A stretch of DNA of 64,000 bases, from assembly GCF_032854445.1 (NCBI RefSeq), contig NC_088296.1, positions 27,647,064-27,711,063 on the forward strand, in the 5' to 3' direction. Shown here in pieces: positions 11,640 to 24,310 of this stretch. The position numbers and the translations under genes were made by a program. Under the pieces are notes generated by a model that was not told the origin of the DNA, did not search any database, and saw nothing but the letters and a program-made list of their open reading frames with translations. Source of the stretch: Liolophura sinensis (lineage: Eukaryota > Mollusca > Polyplacophora > Chitonida > Chitonidae). Position 1 is the first letter of the stretch; each line of letters opens with the position of its first letter.

Positions 11640-12320
11640 ATGCTTCACAGTTTGCAGATATGAGGTGAAATATAAGGATTTCCTTCAGAGAAAAGGCTGC
11701 TGTTTCAAAGTTTACAGATATCGGGTTAAATATAGGGATTTCCTTCAGAGAAAATGGTGCTGTTTCACAGTTTGCAGATATCGGGTGAAATATAAGGATT
11801 TCCTGATGAGGAAAGGGTGCTGTTTCACAGTTTGCAGATAACGGGTGAAATAGAGGAATTTCCTTATGAGGAAAGGGTGCTGTTTCACAGTTTGCAGATA
11901 TGAGGTGAAATATAAGGATTTCCTTCAGAGGAAAGGGTGTTGTTTCACAGTTTGTAGATATCGGGCGAAATATAGGGATTTCCTTGAGAGAAAAGGGTGT
12001 TGTTTCACAGTTTGCAGATATAGGGTGAAATATAGGGATTTCCTAATGAGGAAAGGGTGTTGTTTCACAGTTTGCAGATATCAGGTCAAATATAGGGATT
12101 TCCTAATGAGGAAAGGGTGCTGTTTCACAGTTTGCACATATCAGGTTGAATATAGGGATTTCCTTCAGAGGAAATGGTGCTGTTTCGCAGAGTGTGCAGA
12201 TATCAGGTCAAATATAGGGATTTCTTTCAGTGGAAAGTGTGCTGTTTCATACAGTTTGTAGATATCAGGTGAAATATAGGGTTTCCCTTCAGCGAAAAGG
12301 TCCTGTTTCACAAAGTTTGT
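11640..12320. repeat. 60-bp minisatellite, about 11 units
   Basis: Each unit contains TTCACAGTTTGCAGATATCG, GGTGAAATATAGGGATTTCC and then a GAGGAAAGGGTGCTG segment, with an exact 60-bp period. A 131-codon frame crosses it because 60 is divisible by three; it is not a gene. Confidence 0.97.
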
Positions 12321-12711
12321 GGATATCACATTTTTATCACAAATTATTTCCAATGCTACATGTACGTCATACAACAGCACACGGTTTCATTTATATGCAG
12401 CTTTAAAATATTTCGCCAAATGCTGTCCTATCCTGTGCCTGTACCTGCAATGTATTATAGAAGTACTGAGTTTCGAAACTTCGCTGTATTGGGAAACTAG
12501 CAAGGCGGCATTGGAAGGTCTTTGTAAAGGCTGCAGATGGCAGCAAGAAGATAAGCATAGGGTTACGTATTTAAATCTCACCAGGTGGGTAGGTATCTCC
12601 TCCACTTGATACCGGGTATGCTTTTACAGTGAACGCTGTTTTCATTGGTAATTCAGGTACCTTTGCTTTACGGCGCCAGGGAGCGTTGGGGTGGAGGTGT
12701 TGTGTGTGTGT

Positions 12712-12734
12712 GGGGGGGGGGGGGGGGGGGGGGG
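12712..12734. repeat. G23 homopolymer
   Basis: Twenty-three consecutive G, preceded by a short TG run. Such tracts can form G-quadruplexes and are prone to length error in assemblies. Confidence 0.97.
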
Positions 12735-15089
12735 TACCACAGCACTTGGGAACTTCCCAATCAAAGTCTGCCACCAAAACCAAACCAGAGGGAGACGATC
12801 TGGAGGTCCCGGCATGTTTATGTGTTCAGACCATCATGACAGGATCAGGGGCGATAACTCTACATATCAACCTATCATAACAAACCTAAGTTTGATACCT
12901 CATGAAATATTTGAACGTTGAAAACAGTTCAGATACAAATAAAATCTCTGAGGATCGACGCCTAAGGATTAGGTGTTTAAGCAGTGATTGAAATGACATG
13001 TACTGAATGAAAACATCATTTGGTGTCTCTTAAAACGTTTTACGTCTATATCGGGTGTATCCGCTTGGATGACCGCCTGTCAGCCTCCTGACACTGATAC
13101 TCCGATGTTGACGCAAAACGCTTTAAGAGATACCAAATGACGTTTTTATTGAGTAATTTCAACCACTGTTTCAACACTGCTCCACTCCAGAACCATACTT
13201 GAAAAGCCATTGTTTTCACATCAAACCAGTGGTGATAGAAATGTGTATGTGTTGTCATTAGACGCAAGGATTCCAATCATTTTGTCGTTTACCGTTAGCC
13301 AAAAGGGTCACACAGTTCACAGCCAATCACATTTTACACTCTTTTGATACAGAAGAAACATCAATCGTATGTGTACAAAATCCCCAGAGTGAAAACCAGG
13401 GGTGAATAATTATGTTCAGTGTGTATGTAATAAAATAACATCCGACAGCAACACTAGAGTAGAGACAATAGCATGCCTAGTACATGATCACGCAGTAGTG
13501 GTGAATTCCGTCCCCTTACCATGTTACCTCAGCTACTGTTATATTCAGTTCATCTATAATTAGATAAAGACATTCAGTAATCTTAAATGCTATTTACAAA
13601 AATCAACCGACATCAACATTGAGAGTAAAACTAAAGTAACAACGAGAGTGTAACCATTGGCAACCTGAATGGACAGTTTACATCAGACACTGTTTTTATC
13701 TGACTATTCATACGAATGATTGAAAAGTAGCAACTTATACTCATTGGGTCACGCTATACTCCATGAGATCCTTAACAAGTGTTAATTTCAATGATAGGTA
13801 TGAGCATCCGGGTATGGAGTTATAAATAAGATGTAGTTATATGTAGATGTGTGTAATGCTGAATTTTGCCGTTTCCTGGGATTAAAATACTACAGAACAT
13901 TAAAACAACTATACTGGAGGGCTATAGGCACATTCTAATTACTTTCCATAAAAGAGAATTTTTCAACTAAACACTACTTTGTTATGTATTCAAATTCACT
14001 ACACTGGTCACGTGTCCAAGGAGTGCGTTGATGATTGGCTCAGAGAGGATATGAAATCGCTCCAAAACCACGAATCACTTTTTTAGTTTCTAAGATGCAG
14101 TGCACTAAGGAAGATTTTAGTGAAATCAAAAAAAAAAAAAAAAAAAAAACGTGAAGTGTATTTCAGATCAAGGACCATGAAAGCCAGTTTGAAACACTGA
14201 ATTCTACCCTGGCTTCCTCTGGTCATATTTTAACCAATGGCATCCCGTGACTGATGTAGGCTTCAAACTGAATATGCTCATAAAGCTGTGAATGTTCATG
14301 TGTTCGCAAAGCGGAACTCGACTCAACATTCACAGAAATGACGCCATGTTGACATATATCTACTGGATCCCATCATATACATATAAAAAACCGAGCCACT
14401 TTGCGAGCAATATTACGAAAGTCGCTTGTCACAAACTCGAACTATTCACAAGTATCAGGTGACGGCATACATAGATAAGTTGTTTTGTGTCAGCCTGAAT
14501 TGCAGGCTTGGTTGTTTCGGGTAATAGTAAAGACAGCATTGGGCGTTTACCAGAAATAGCTGAACAAAGAAGGCGTTATGTATGCGGAGTGTAACCACTG
14601 CGACATGAACTTGAAGGCCCCGGTATGTGTGAGAAGTGAGCACGTAACACATATCTGCCTGACGGATTATACATGTAATATAGCAGACGATAAAACCCGT
14701 CGGGGCTATCTTTATGTATGGCCAACTTGTAAAGGAAATATTTCTCTTATTTAGGTTTCAGCCTCCACTTTTAGCTGCATTTATGACTTTGTGTACTCAC
14801 AATTCCTGTTGATGCCTTATGTCCATCGTGAAAAGCTTTGATTTAACCCAGAATTGTATAGTCTGTAGAATCTTTTGTTTAATAGTGACATGAATACCTG
14901 AAGCACATTTTATCTCGTTACCATGGAGTATGAGGTTTTACTTCAGTATTTTAATTTGAAAAGAAGCCTGTCGCCAGACTGATGCTTGAGTTTACTTTGT
15001 TATTATAGCACAAAACTATGTCGTATTCGGCTTATTACCTGATACTCTAATACGGTGATTGTGTGCAATAAATGGAATATGTCTGTTAC
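12735..15089. other. Long unique stretch, no gene seen
   Basis: AT-rich sequence with an A22 run at 14,128-14,149. No coding region, RNA gene or mobile element was recognised on either strand. Confidence 0.5.
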
Positions 15090-16135
15090 ATTTAACAGAA
15101 GAGCCTGCCACGATAACAGACTTCATCCCACATATACACATACAGCAGATATTCTGTTATTTTAACAGAAGATTCTGCTACAATAAATGAATTCATCAAA
15201 CTAACACATATACAACAGATGTTCTGTTATATTTCACAAAAGATTCTGCTACAATAACAGAATTTATCCCACTAACACACATACAAAAGATGTTCTGTTA
15301 TATTTAACAGAAGATTCTGCTACAATAACAGACTTCATTACACTAACACACATACGACAGATGTTCTGTTTATTTTTAACAGAAGATGCTACCAAAATAA
15401 CAGAATTCATCACACTAACACAAACACACATCAGATATGTCCCGTTATATTTAGGAGAAGATTCTGCTACAATAACAGAATTCAACCCACTAACACACAT
15501 ACAACAGATATGTTCTGTTATATTTAAAAGAAGATTCTGCTACAATAACAGAATTCAACCCACTGATGCACATACAAAAGATGTTCTGTTATACTTAAGA
15601 GAAGATTTTGCTACAATAATAGACTACATCCCACTGACTCACATACAACAGATGTTCTGTTATATGAAACAGAAGATTCTGCTACAATAACAGACTTCAT
15701 CCCATTAGCACACATACAACAGATGTTCTGTTATATTTAAGAGAAGACTCTTCTACAATAAAAGAATTCATCCCACTAACACACAGACAACAGATGTTGT
15801 GTTATATTTAACAGAAGATTCTGCTACAATAACAGACTTCATTACACTAACACACATACAACAGATGTTCTGTAATATTTAACAGAAGATTCTGCCACAA
15901 TAACAGAATTTATCCCACTAACACACATACAACAGATGTTCTGTTATATTTAACAGGAGATTCTGCTAACAGAAGATTCTGCTAACAGAAGATTCTGCTA
16001 CAATAACAGAATTCATCCCCCTAACACACATACAACAGATGTTCTGTTATGTTTAATAGAAGATTCTGCTACAGTGACAGACTTCATCCCACTAACACAC
16101 CTACAACAGATGTTCTGTTATATTTAAGTGAAGAT
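15090..16135. repeat. 72-bp minisatellite, about 14 units
   Basis: Units contain ACAACAGATGTTCTGTTATA, TTTAACAGAAGATTCTGCTA and CAATAACAGAATTCATCCCA at about 72-bp spacing. Near 15,960-15,990 a short sub-repeat (ACAGAAGATTCTGCTA) is triplicated. About one and a half units of the same repeat recur at 22,735-22,850 in the duplicated segment. Confidence 0.95.
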
Positions 16136-16330
16136 TTATACAACATATTTTCTGCTACATTTAACAAATTATTCACATAGAGTAGTAAATATCATTAACA
16201 TTTAGGATTAGCTGTGGTGAAGAAAGACTAAAAACTGTCGACAAAGCAAACTCTGACATTAGAGATTTGCAAATGGTGATTTCACTGTTAAAATCTAATA
16301 ATGTTGCCTAATAAAATCTAATGATATTAA
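16136..16330. other. Unique spacer shared by both duplicate copies
   Basis: Contains AGAGTAGTAAATATCATTAA and CATTTAGGATTAGCTG, matching about 22,860-22,915. It links the 72-bp and 38-bp repeats in both copies. Confidence 0.8.
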
Positions 16331-17935
16331 CTCTTCTCAACACTAAATCACAGATATGATGGTTATAATCCCATTTACCACTAAATTACAGATGTCATTG
16401 TTATAGTCCGATTCACCACTAAATTACAGATGTGATGGCTATAATCCCATTCACCACTAAATCACAGATGTCATTGTTATAGTCCGATTCACCACTAAAT
16501 TACAGATGTGATGGATATATTCCCACTCACCACTGAATCACAGATGTCACTGTTATAGTCCCATTCACCACTAAATTACAGATGTGATGGTTATAATCCC
16601 ATTCACCACTAGATCACAGATGTGATGGTTATAGTCTTATTCACCACTGAATTACAGATGTGATGGTTATAGTCCCATTCACCACTAGATCTGAGATGTG
16701 ATGGTTATAGTCCCATTCACCACTAAATCACAGATGTGATGGTTATAGTCCCATTCACCACTAAATCACAGATGTCATTGTTATAGTCCCATTCACCACT
16801 GAATTACAGATGTGATGGCTATAGTCCCATTCACCACTAAATCACAGATGTGATGGTTATAGTACCATTCACCACTAAATCACAAATGTCATTGTTATAG
16901 TCCCATTCACCACTAAATTACAGATGTGATCGTTATATTCCCATTTACCACTAAAGCACAGATGTGATGGTTATAGTCTCATTTACCACTAAATCACAGA
17001 TGCGATGGTTATAGTCCCATTCACCACTAAATCACAGATGTGATGGTTATAGTCCCATTCACCACTAAATCACAGATGTCATTGTTATAGTCCCATTCAC
17101 CACTGAATTACAGATGTGATGGCTATAGTCCCATTCACCACTAAATCACAGATGTGATGGTTATAGTCCCATTCACCACTAAATCACAAATGTCATTGTT
17201 ATAGTCCCATTCACCACTAAATTACAGATGTGATCGTTATATTCCCATTTACCACTAAAGCACAGATGTGATGGTTATAGTCTCATTAACCACTAAATCA
17301 CAGATGTGATGGTTATAGTCCCATTCACCACTAAATCACAGATGTGATGGTTATAGTCCCATTTACAACTAAATCACAGATGTCATTGTTATAGTCCCAT
17401 TCTCCACTGAATTACAGATGTGATGGCTATAGTCCCATTCACCACTAAATTACAGATGTGATGGCTATAGTCTCATTCACCACTGAATTACAGATGTGAT
17501 GGTTAAAGTCCCATTCACCACTACATCTGAGATGTCATTGTTATAGTCCCATTCACCACTGAATTACAGATGTGATGGCTATAGTCTCATTCACCACTGA
17601 ATCACAGATGTGATGGTTATAGTCCCATTCACCACTAAATCACAGATGTCATTGTTATAGTCCCATTCACCACTGAATTACAGATGTGATGGCTATAGTC
17701 CCATTCACCACTAAATCACAGATGTGATGGTTATAGTCCCATTCACCACTGAATCACAGATGTGATCGTTATAGTCCCATTCACCACTAAGTCACAGATG
17801 CCATTGTTATAGTCCCATTCACCACTAAATCACAGATGTGATGGTTATAGTCCCATCCACCACTAAATCACAGATGTGATGGTTATAGTCCCATTCACCA
17901 CTAAATCACAGATGTGATTTTTATAATCACACTCA
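16331..17935. repeat. 38-bp minisatellite, copy A, about 42 units
   Basis: Each unit contains CCCATTCACCACTAAATCAC, AGATGTGATGGTTATAGT, with an exact 38-bp period. Every unit holds the short palindrome ATCACAGATGTGAT. A block of eight units (304 bp) is itself repeated: the variant GATCGTTATATTCCC lies at 16,928 and 17,232. Confidence 0.97.
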
Positions 17936-19010
17936 GCAAAGGAGCTGGAGGCTTATTAGAGCGTCACTGTCATGCCAACCTATGCTGAAGCCGTACATAG
18001 TAGCCTGGCACTGACGAGCATCTCGAGAATGCCCTAAGAGAAAGTGGTGATATGTGGTCTATAGCGATTGTACAGCCGTTCACGTGGCCTTTAGTTCCCT
18101 TATAATAAGATGTGTTTATTTCAGGGGAACATAAAAAAGGAAATTCAATGTTGCTTATGTGATATAATTTATACTTTGTGTCACACAGGATGTCAAACAG
18201 GACGTTGGGCAGCAACACAGTTGCATAGTCTGCTGCACAGGATGTCAAATAGGACGTCACCATGTGATATGGTCTATTTTCATAACACTGGCGACACAGA
18301 CGTTGGGTAGCAAAATAGTTGCATAGTCTGCTGTACAACATGTAAAAGTTTACTGGGTTGGAAATCCTATACAACGGCATAAAAATGATCACCAGACAAC
18401 CATTAAGAGAGAGCAGACACTTGTGTGTTAGGCCTGGGGATGAATTCATACATGTATACGATGTTTAGTTTAGATCCCCCACTGAATTCTGTCCTAATCT
18501 AAGTGTCATTCTCCATGGAAGCACAATATTTGGCACAAGTCCCAATTAGAGCGCCTATTATATGACTTTAGGCCTTATGTTAATTTATTCTATTCTTGAG
18601 CAAGATTTTGGTGGAGCAGTAAAAGTTGTAGATGAGTTGGGAAGGTGTTACCCCAAAACAGATCGGCACAGAATAGATATGGAAAGATAACACAGAATGA
18701 GGAGAGTTTTTAGACACAAGCTCTATCTAATATGGCATGTTATACCGATGTTCCTGGATATTGTCTTATTTATAAAACGATGAACTAGGGGCCGTCACAT
18801 CACGGTTATCTGTTCCCATGTAAATTTTTCATATTGTTCTCGTTTTTTTTTCTCTCAGCGTTGTATCCTTATTTTCGAACAGACTGGGGTTCTTCAGGTT
18901 TTGATTATTTTACAGCTCTCTGTACTGTTCTCGGCATAATGTACCAAAACCCAACGTACACATCGTGATTATACATGCATGGCGAGTTTTATATGTCACC
19001 TATAAATTAT
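17936..19010. other. Duplicated unique block A
   Basis: Matches 24,311-25,340 almost throughout, beginning GGAGCTGGAGGCTTATTAGA in both. It includes a short internal duplication around 18,205-18,340 (TTGCATAGTCTGCTG twice). A minus-strand frame of 159 codons covers 17,970-18,449; the paralogous copy is shorter and shifted, so I do not call it a gene. Confidence 0.85.
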
Positions 19011-19014
19011 CTAC

Positions 19015-19280
19015 GTGAGATGATGAGAGTGAGTTATAAATTATCTGGGTGAGATAATGAGAGTGAGTTATAAATTATCTGCGTGAGATAGTGAGAGTTA
19101 TACACTATCTGCGTGAGATAATGAGAGTGAGTTATGCAGTATCCGCGTGAGATAATGAGAGTGAGTTATGCAGTATCCGCGTGAGATAATGGGAGTGACT
19201 TATAAATTATCTGCGTGAGATAGTGAGAGTGAGTTATACACTATCTGCTTGAGATAATGAGAGTGAGTTATAAATTACGA
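19015..19280. repeat. 34-bp minisatellite, copy A, about 8 units
   Basis: Units read GAGTGAGTTATAAATTATCT then GGGTGAGATAATGA, with period 34 and some 30-bp variants. The same array occurs in longer form at 25,340-26,030. Confidence 0.95.
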
Positions 19281-19984
19281 TAAATCGTTAGTTTATCAAA
19301 AGTCACCTTAATGTGAAAGCCGTAAGCTTATAATGGTCAGGGAAACTGTCTTCCTTGGGTTAGTCTCCACACAGCGAGCACACTGCGAGCACACTGTCCA
19401 TTCTGTAAAAGTAAATCTGCTCAGTAATCCCTAGGCTGAAGTAAATTATAAAAAGCAGATAACTCTTAGAATTAAACTAATTCGAAGTTCTAATGATGTT
19501 GTTTAATACTTTCCCAGATTCCCCACAACTGTAGGGCTAATCTCTGTTACATGTAGGCCTACATCGGGCTTATCTCATCGTAAATGAAATAAATATAGCA
19601 TGTCCGCTTTAGCCATTGAACATCTAAAATCTTTTCTTAATATTGGATTGATATGCTTTATGTAAATATACATGTTTAATTTATAATGCAAATGGGTCTT
19701 CCAGAAACCCCTGGATGGCCGTGGGCTTCCCCAGGGCTCTCCCCAGTTTCTTCCCACCATAATGCTGACCGCCGTGGTATAAGTGAAATATTCCTGAGTA
19801 CGGCTATTCATCACCAGTTGAATAATTCAAATGAAAAAATAAATAAGTAAATATAAAGCGTATATAAAGTATAAATGTTGTAAGATATACGTGTAGCTAC
19901 AACTCTCTCCCCTTAGTTCAAGAAAAGATACTCCGTTAGTTGTGGCATGTTGTGGAGGGAAAGGGTGGTATAGTTATTAAAAAC
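19281..19984. other. Duplicated unique block between the 34-bp and 86-bp arrays
   Basis: Matches about 26,130-26,820 and contains the SINE fragment at 19,695-19,855. No gene seen. Confidence 0.7.
19695..19855 (+). mobile_element. 5'-truncated SINE, present in both duplicates
   Basis: Contains CACCATAATGCTGACCGCCG, TATAAGTGAAATATTCCTGA and an AAATAAATAAGTAAAT tail, lacking the tRNA head. The same fragment lies at the matching place in copy B (26,560-26,705), so this insertion is older than the duplication. Confidence 0.85.
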
Positions 19985-20665
19985 ACAGTTAATAGATTAG
20001 TAGTAACGAGGGACATTCAGCTCGTACGTGTGAATCAAAGGAACATGTACACCACGGCTAATGAGGTGATACTGTCTTTAGATTAGTGGTGACTAAGGAT
20101 ATTCAGCTTGTTCTTGTAAATAGTAGGTACATGTACACCACGGCTAATGAGGTGATACATTAGGTTAGTTGTAACTAGAGATATTCAGTTTAATCTTGTG
20201 AATGATAGGTACGTGTACACCACGGCTATTGAGGTGATACAGTCATTAGGTTAATAGTAGGATATTTGGCTTGTTTAGGTGAATGATAGGTACATGTACA
20301 CAACAGATAATGGGGTGATACTGTTGTTAGGTTAGTAGTAATTAGGGATATTCAGCTTTGTTCCTGTGATTGATAGGTACATGTACACCACGCCAAATGA
20401 GGTCATGCAGTTATTAGGTTAGAAGTAACTAGGGATATTTAGCTTGTTCTTGTGAATGATAGGTACGTGTACACCACAGCTAATGAGGTGATACTGTCAT
20501 TAGGTTAGTAGTAACTAGGGATATTCAGCTTGTTCTTGTGAATGATAGGTACATGTACACCACAGCTAATGAGGTGATACTGTCATTAGGTTAGTAGTAA
20601 CTAGGGATATTCAGCTTGTTCTTATGAATTATAGGTACGTGTACACCACAGCTAATGAGGCGATA
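19985..20665. repeat. 86-bp minisatellite, copy A, about 8 units
   Basis: Units contain ATTAGGTTAGTAGTAACTAG, GGATATTCAGCTTGTTCTTG, TGAATGATAGGTACATGTAC and CACGGCTAATGAGGTGATAC at about 86-bp spacing. Confidence 0.95.
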
Positions 20666-21200
20666 TGCTTGTGTGTATGCTATGAATGTAGACAATTCTG
20701 GCAATGACTTCACGACAAGTAATTCCAGTTAAGCATGTGTCACGTGGTAAGCGTGCTCTCTTGTCGCACTCGACCTACAGTCGTGGTCCACTTAGCGGCA
20801 GGAAAATGAATGTTGCTGTATAGTATGTCAGTAAATCCTTCCAGTGGTGTATAAGTCGTAATAACTTACATTTGTGATATATATTTATCCATGTTTTAGA
20901 GTTTTTGCATTTGTGTACAACATGGTTAAATAATGCCTTATTTAAATGAGTTAACGCCAGTCTTGGTTGGATTCCATGTGCTGTAGAGATGGTTTGAATT
21001 GAATTGGTAGATTCCCTAACAAAACAAGCTCTTGCTTGTAGCAACATCTCTGGAAATGTCAGCCTGACACTATCAAAGATTATTAGCACCATAAAGTCAT
21101 ATTTACTGAATTGATGGCATACATGTAGTTAGTGGGGAGCTTGTACCAACAGGTAATAAATTCTATTGTTGTTCTACAGGCCTATTAATCTCATACAAGG
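20666..21200. other. Duplicated unique block with a strongly conserved 74-bp island
   Basis: 20,666-20,990 matches 28,018-28,345. From 21,001 to 21,074 the sequence matches 49,933-50,006 with only two visible differences although the flanks of that pair are far more diverged. The island contains ACAAGCTCTTGCTTGT, a small hairpin. Confidence 0.75.
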
Positions 21201-21270
21201 CTATAATACCTAGTAGTAACAGATGTGTACTGAACAAATAGTACAGATCTGTTACTACTAGGTATTATAG
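21201..21270. repeat. Perfect 24-bp inverted repeat with 22-nt loop
   Basis: Arms at 21,201-21,224 and 21,247-21,270 are exact reverse complements (the left arm begins CTATAATACCTAGTAG). The loop itself contains GTACT and AGTAC, extending the stem after a small bulge. Confidence 0.95.
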
Positions 21271-22734
21271 TCTAATGTTATTGTGGGGCAACACATCTCA
21301 CACACTTGAACCGTTTACCAAATAACCGGTGGTGTCATGTACACAGTTTATGTGTGTGTCAGTATGTATTGTTTGACTCGAGTTTCAATAAATTGCTGCA
21401 CGCTGTATAACTAACTCTATACAAAGTTGAAAATGAGAAAGCCACAAATAGCTGAAGACAGTAATGTATACGGGGTGTAGTCTGAAACGGCCTTGAGAAC
21501 ATGGTGCTTTGCTGAAAACCCCTTTGTGTGAAATTGGGTCAGTCACGTAAGAGCTTATAAAAGAACAGACGGGAGCATTTCTTTCTGAAACCTTTCCAGC
21601 ACAAGAGTCCAAGGTCGTATGTACATATAGTGCATTTGTACATGTACATGACGAGCCTGAATACAATACTTTCATTACTTCATGTGTCATTTTCTTGAGA
21701 AAAAAAAAAACAGGTTTTCTGTTAAACATGTTAAATTTAAAAGAGTGGGCAGCAAAAGGGTTTTATAGTCTGCTGCACAACACCATGCGCAGGTTAACTG
21801 GGCTGAACATCATGTACAAAGGAAGAAAAAATATTACCAAAGAGTTGTTGGAAAAGTGCAGACACTCTTGTGTTAAGCCTGGATAACGAATTCGGACATG
21901 TGAACGATGTTTAGCTTCTCCAAAGAAATGTGTCTTTAACTGAGTGTCATTCTCCATAAAAGCACTATATTTGGCACAAGGCCCTATTAGTGCCTATTAT
22001 ATAATGTTAGCTGAGGAGCGTTCTGCTGTGTGTAAAACATTCAACTAAAACACCAAAATTCAAGATGCCTAAAAATTGATAAATATCACTTTTGGAAACC
22101 TGTAAAAGAGTCATAAGAAACGCCGGGTATTTGCCTTAATAATTTGGGTATTTGTAATTTGAGGCAATTGAATGTTAGCAGTGCTAATATGTGTTTATAT
22201 CATACAATCAGTGGTTATTCCAATAAATGAAAAATATCCAATCTACATCGACCTTAAATTGTACAAGGAATTATCACCAAACAGAAAGAAATATGGCAGT
22301 ACAACTACAACGCCCATCAGCCCTGTAACTTTATGGACTTCCTTTCAACACGTTAAACCTCAAGCACTCACTCACTCAACATGTCCAGAGATACGGAAGT
22401 CTTATGTGTTACTCACTTAGGCTGATTAATAAACCATTTAATGTGGCTGTAGATTTGAAACAAAAACAACAAAAGGCACATATGTGGGTCACAATGATGA
22501 AACGGGCAGGGCCAGGAAAACACCCCTTATCACTATGGGGATCTTTAAGAAAAAAATCATGTTACCTGTGAAATATTACACTATTGTAACTCGTATATAC
22601 TGTTACGTCAGTAGGAAGTGGCACGTGTACCATGTCACGTGACTGAATTTATGCCAAGTGCCAAGAGATGTAATGATCCAGAGAACACAAAGACAATTAA
22701 CGGAATGAACACCGCTCTACTTGCTACAGCGGAC
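21271..22734. other. Diverged duplicate block, matches 50,930-52,080
   Basis: Stretches such as AGTCATAAGAAACGCCGGGT and CAAAATTCAAGATGCCTAAA occur with small changes near 51,660-51,745. Part also matches 29,370-29,830. No gene is supported: open frames differ between copies. Confidence 0.75.
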
Positions 22735-22850
22735 TATCCCACTAACACTTATACAACAGAAATTCTGTTATATTTAAAAGAAAATTCTGCTACAATAACA
22801 GACTTCATCCCACTAACACACATACAACAGATGTTCTGTTATAATTAACA
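22735..22850. repeat. Remnant of the 72-bp repeat in copy B
   Basis: About one and a half units with TTCTGCTACAATAACAGACT and ACACATACAACAGATGTTCT mark the left side of the second duplicate. The array that has about 14 units in copy A is almost absent here. Confidence 0.9.
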
Positions 22851-23014
22851 CATTATTCTTATAGAGTAGTAATTATTCATTAACATTTAGGATTGGCCAT
22901 AGTGGAGAAAGATTAAAAACTGTCCACAAAGCGAACTCTGACATTATTTGCAAATTGTGATTGAACTGTTAAAATCTAATGACACTACTTGATAAAATCT
23001 AATGATATTAACTC

Positions 23015-24310
23015 TGTTCACCGCTAAATCACAGATGTGATGGTTATAGTCCCACTCACCGCTAAATCACAGATGTGATGGTTATAGTCCCACTCACCAC
23101 TAAATCACAGATGTGATGGTTATAGTCCCACTCACCACTAAATCACTGGTGTGAAGATTATAGTTCCATTCACCACTAGATGACAGGTGTGATGGTTATA
23201 GTCCCATTGACCACTAAATCACAGATTGTGATGGTTATAGTCCCATTCACCACTAGATCACAGGTGTGATAGTTATAGTCCCATTCACCACTAGATCACA
23301 GGTGTGATGGTTATAGTCCTATTCACCACTAAATTACAGATGTGATGGTTATAGTCTCATTCACCACTGAATCACAGATGTGATGTTATAGTCCCATTGA
23401 TCACTAAATTACAGATGTTATGGTTATAATCTCAATTATCACTAAATTACAGATGTGATGGTTATGGTCCCGTTCATTACTAAATCACAGATGTGATGGT
23501 TATAGTCCCACTCACCACTAAATCACTGGTGTGAAGATTATAGTTCCATTCACCACTAGATGACAGGTTGTGATGGTTAAAGTCCCATTGACCACTAAAT
23601 CACAGATGTGATGGTTACAGTCCCATTCACCACTAAATGCCCAGATGTGATGGTTATAGTCCCATTTACCACAAAATCACAAATGTGATGGATATAATCC
23701 CATTCAATAGTGAATCACAAATGTGATGGTTATAGTCCCATTGATCACTAAAAAACAGATGCAATGGTTATGGTCCCATTCACCACCAAATCAGCGATGT
23801 GATGGTTATAGTCTCATTTACCACTAAATCACAGATGTGATGGTTATAGTCTCATTTACCACTAAATCACAGATGTGATGGTTATAGTCTCATTCATCAC
23901 TAAATTACACATGTGATGGTTATAGTCCCATTCACCACTAGATCACAAATGTGATGGTTATAGTCCCATTCACCACTAAATCACAGATGTGATGACTATA
24001 GTCCCTATTTATTACTAAATCACAGATGTAATGGTTATAGTCTCATACACCAATAAATCACAAATGTGATGGTTATAGTCCCATTGACCACTAAATCATA
24101 GATGTGATGGATATAGTCCCATTCACCACTAAATCACAGATGTGATGGATATAGGTCCATTTACCACCAAATCACCGATGTGATGGTTTATAGTCCTATT
24201 CACCACTAAATCACAGATGTGATGGATATAGGTCCATTTACCACGAAATCACCGATGTTATTGTTATAATCTCATTCACCACTAAATCACAGATGTGATG
24301 GTTATAGTCC
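23015..24310. repeat. 38-bp minisatellite, copy B, about 34 units
   Basis: Same unit as 16,331-17,935 but more diverged between units, including variants such as ATCACTGGTGTGAAG. Ends at the shared GGAGCTGGAGGCTTATTAGA border at 24,311. Confidence 0.95.

Noticed and set aside
12629-12921. Several short frames through the G23 tract
   Set aside because: They encode poly-Gly by necessity and have no other support.
17970-18449. 159-codon minus-strand frame, partly shared with 24,393-24,731 and 29,913-30,131
   Set aside because: The shared stretch follows from segmental duplication; the copies differ in frame and length and contain an internal nucleotide duplication. No domain recognised.
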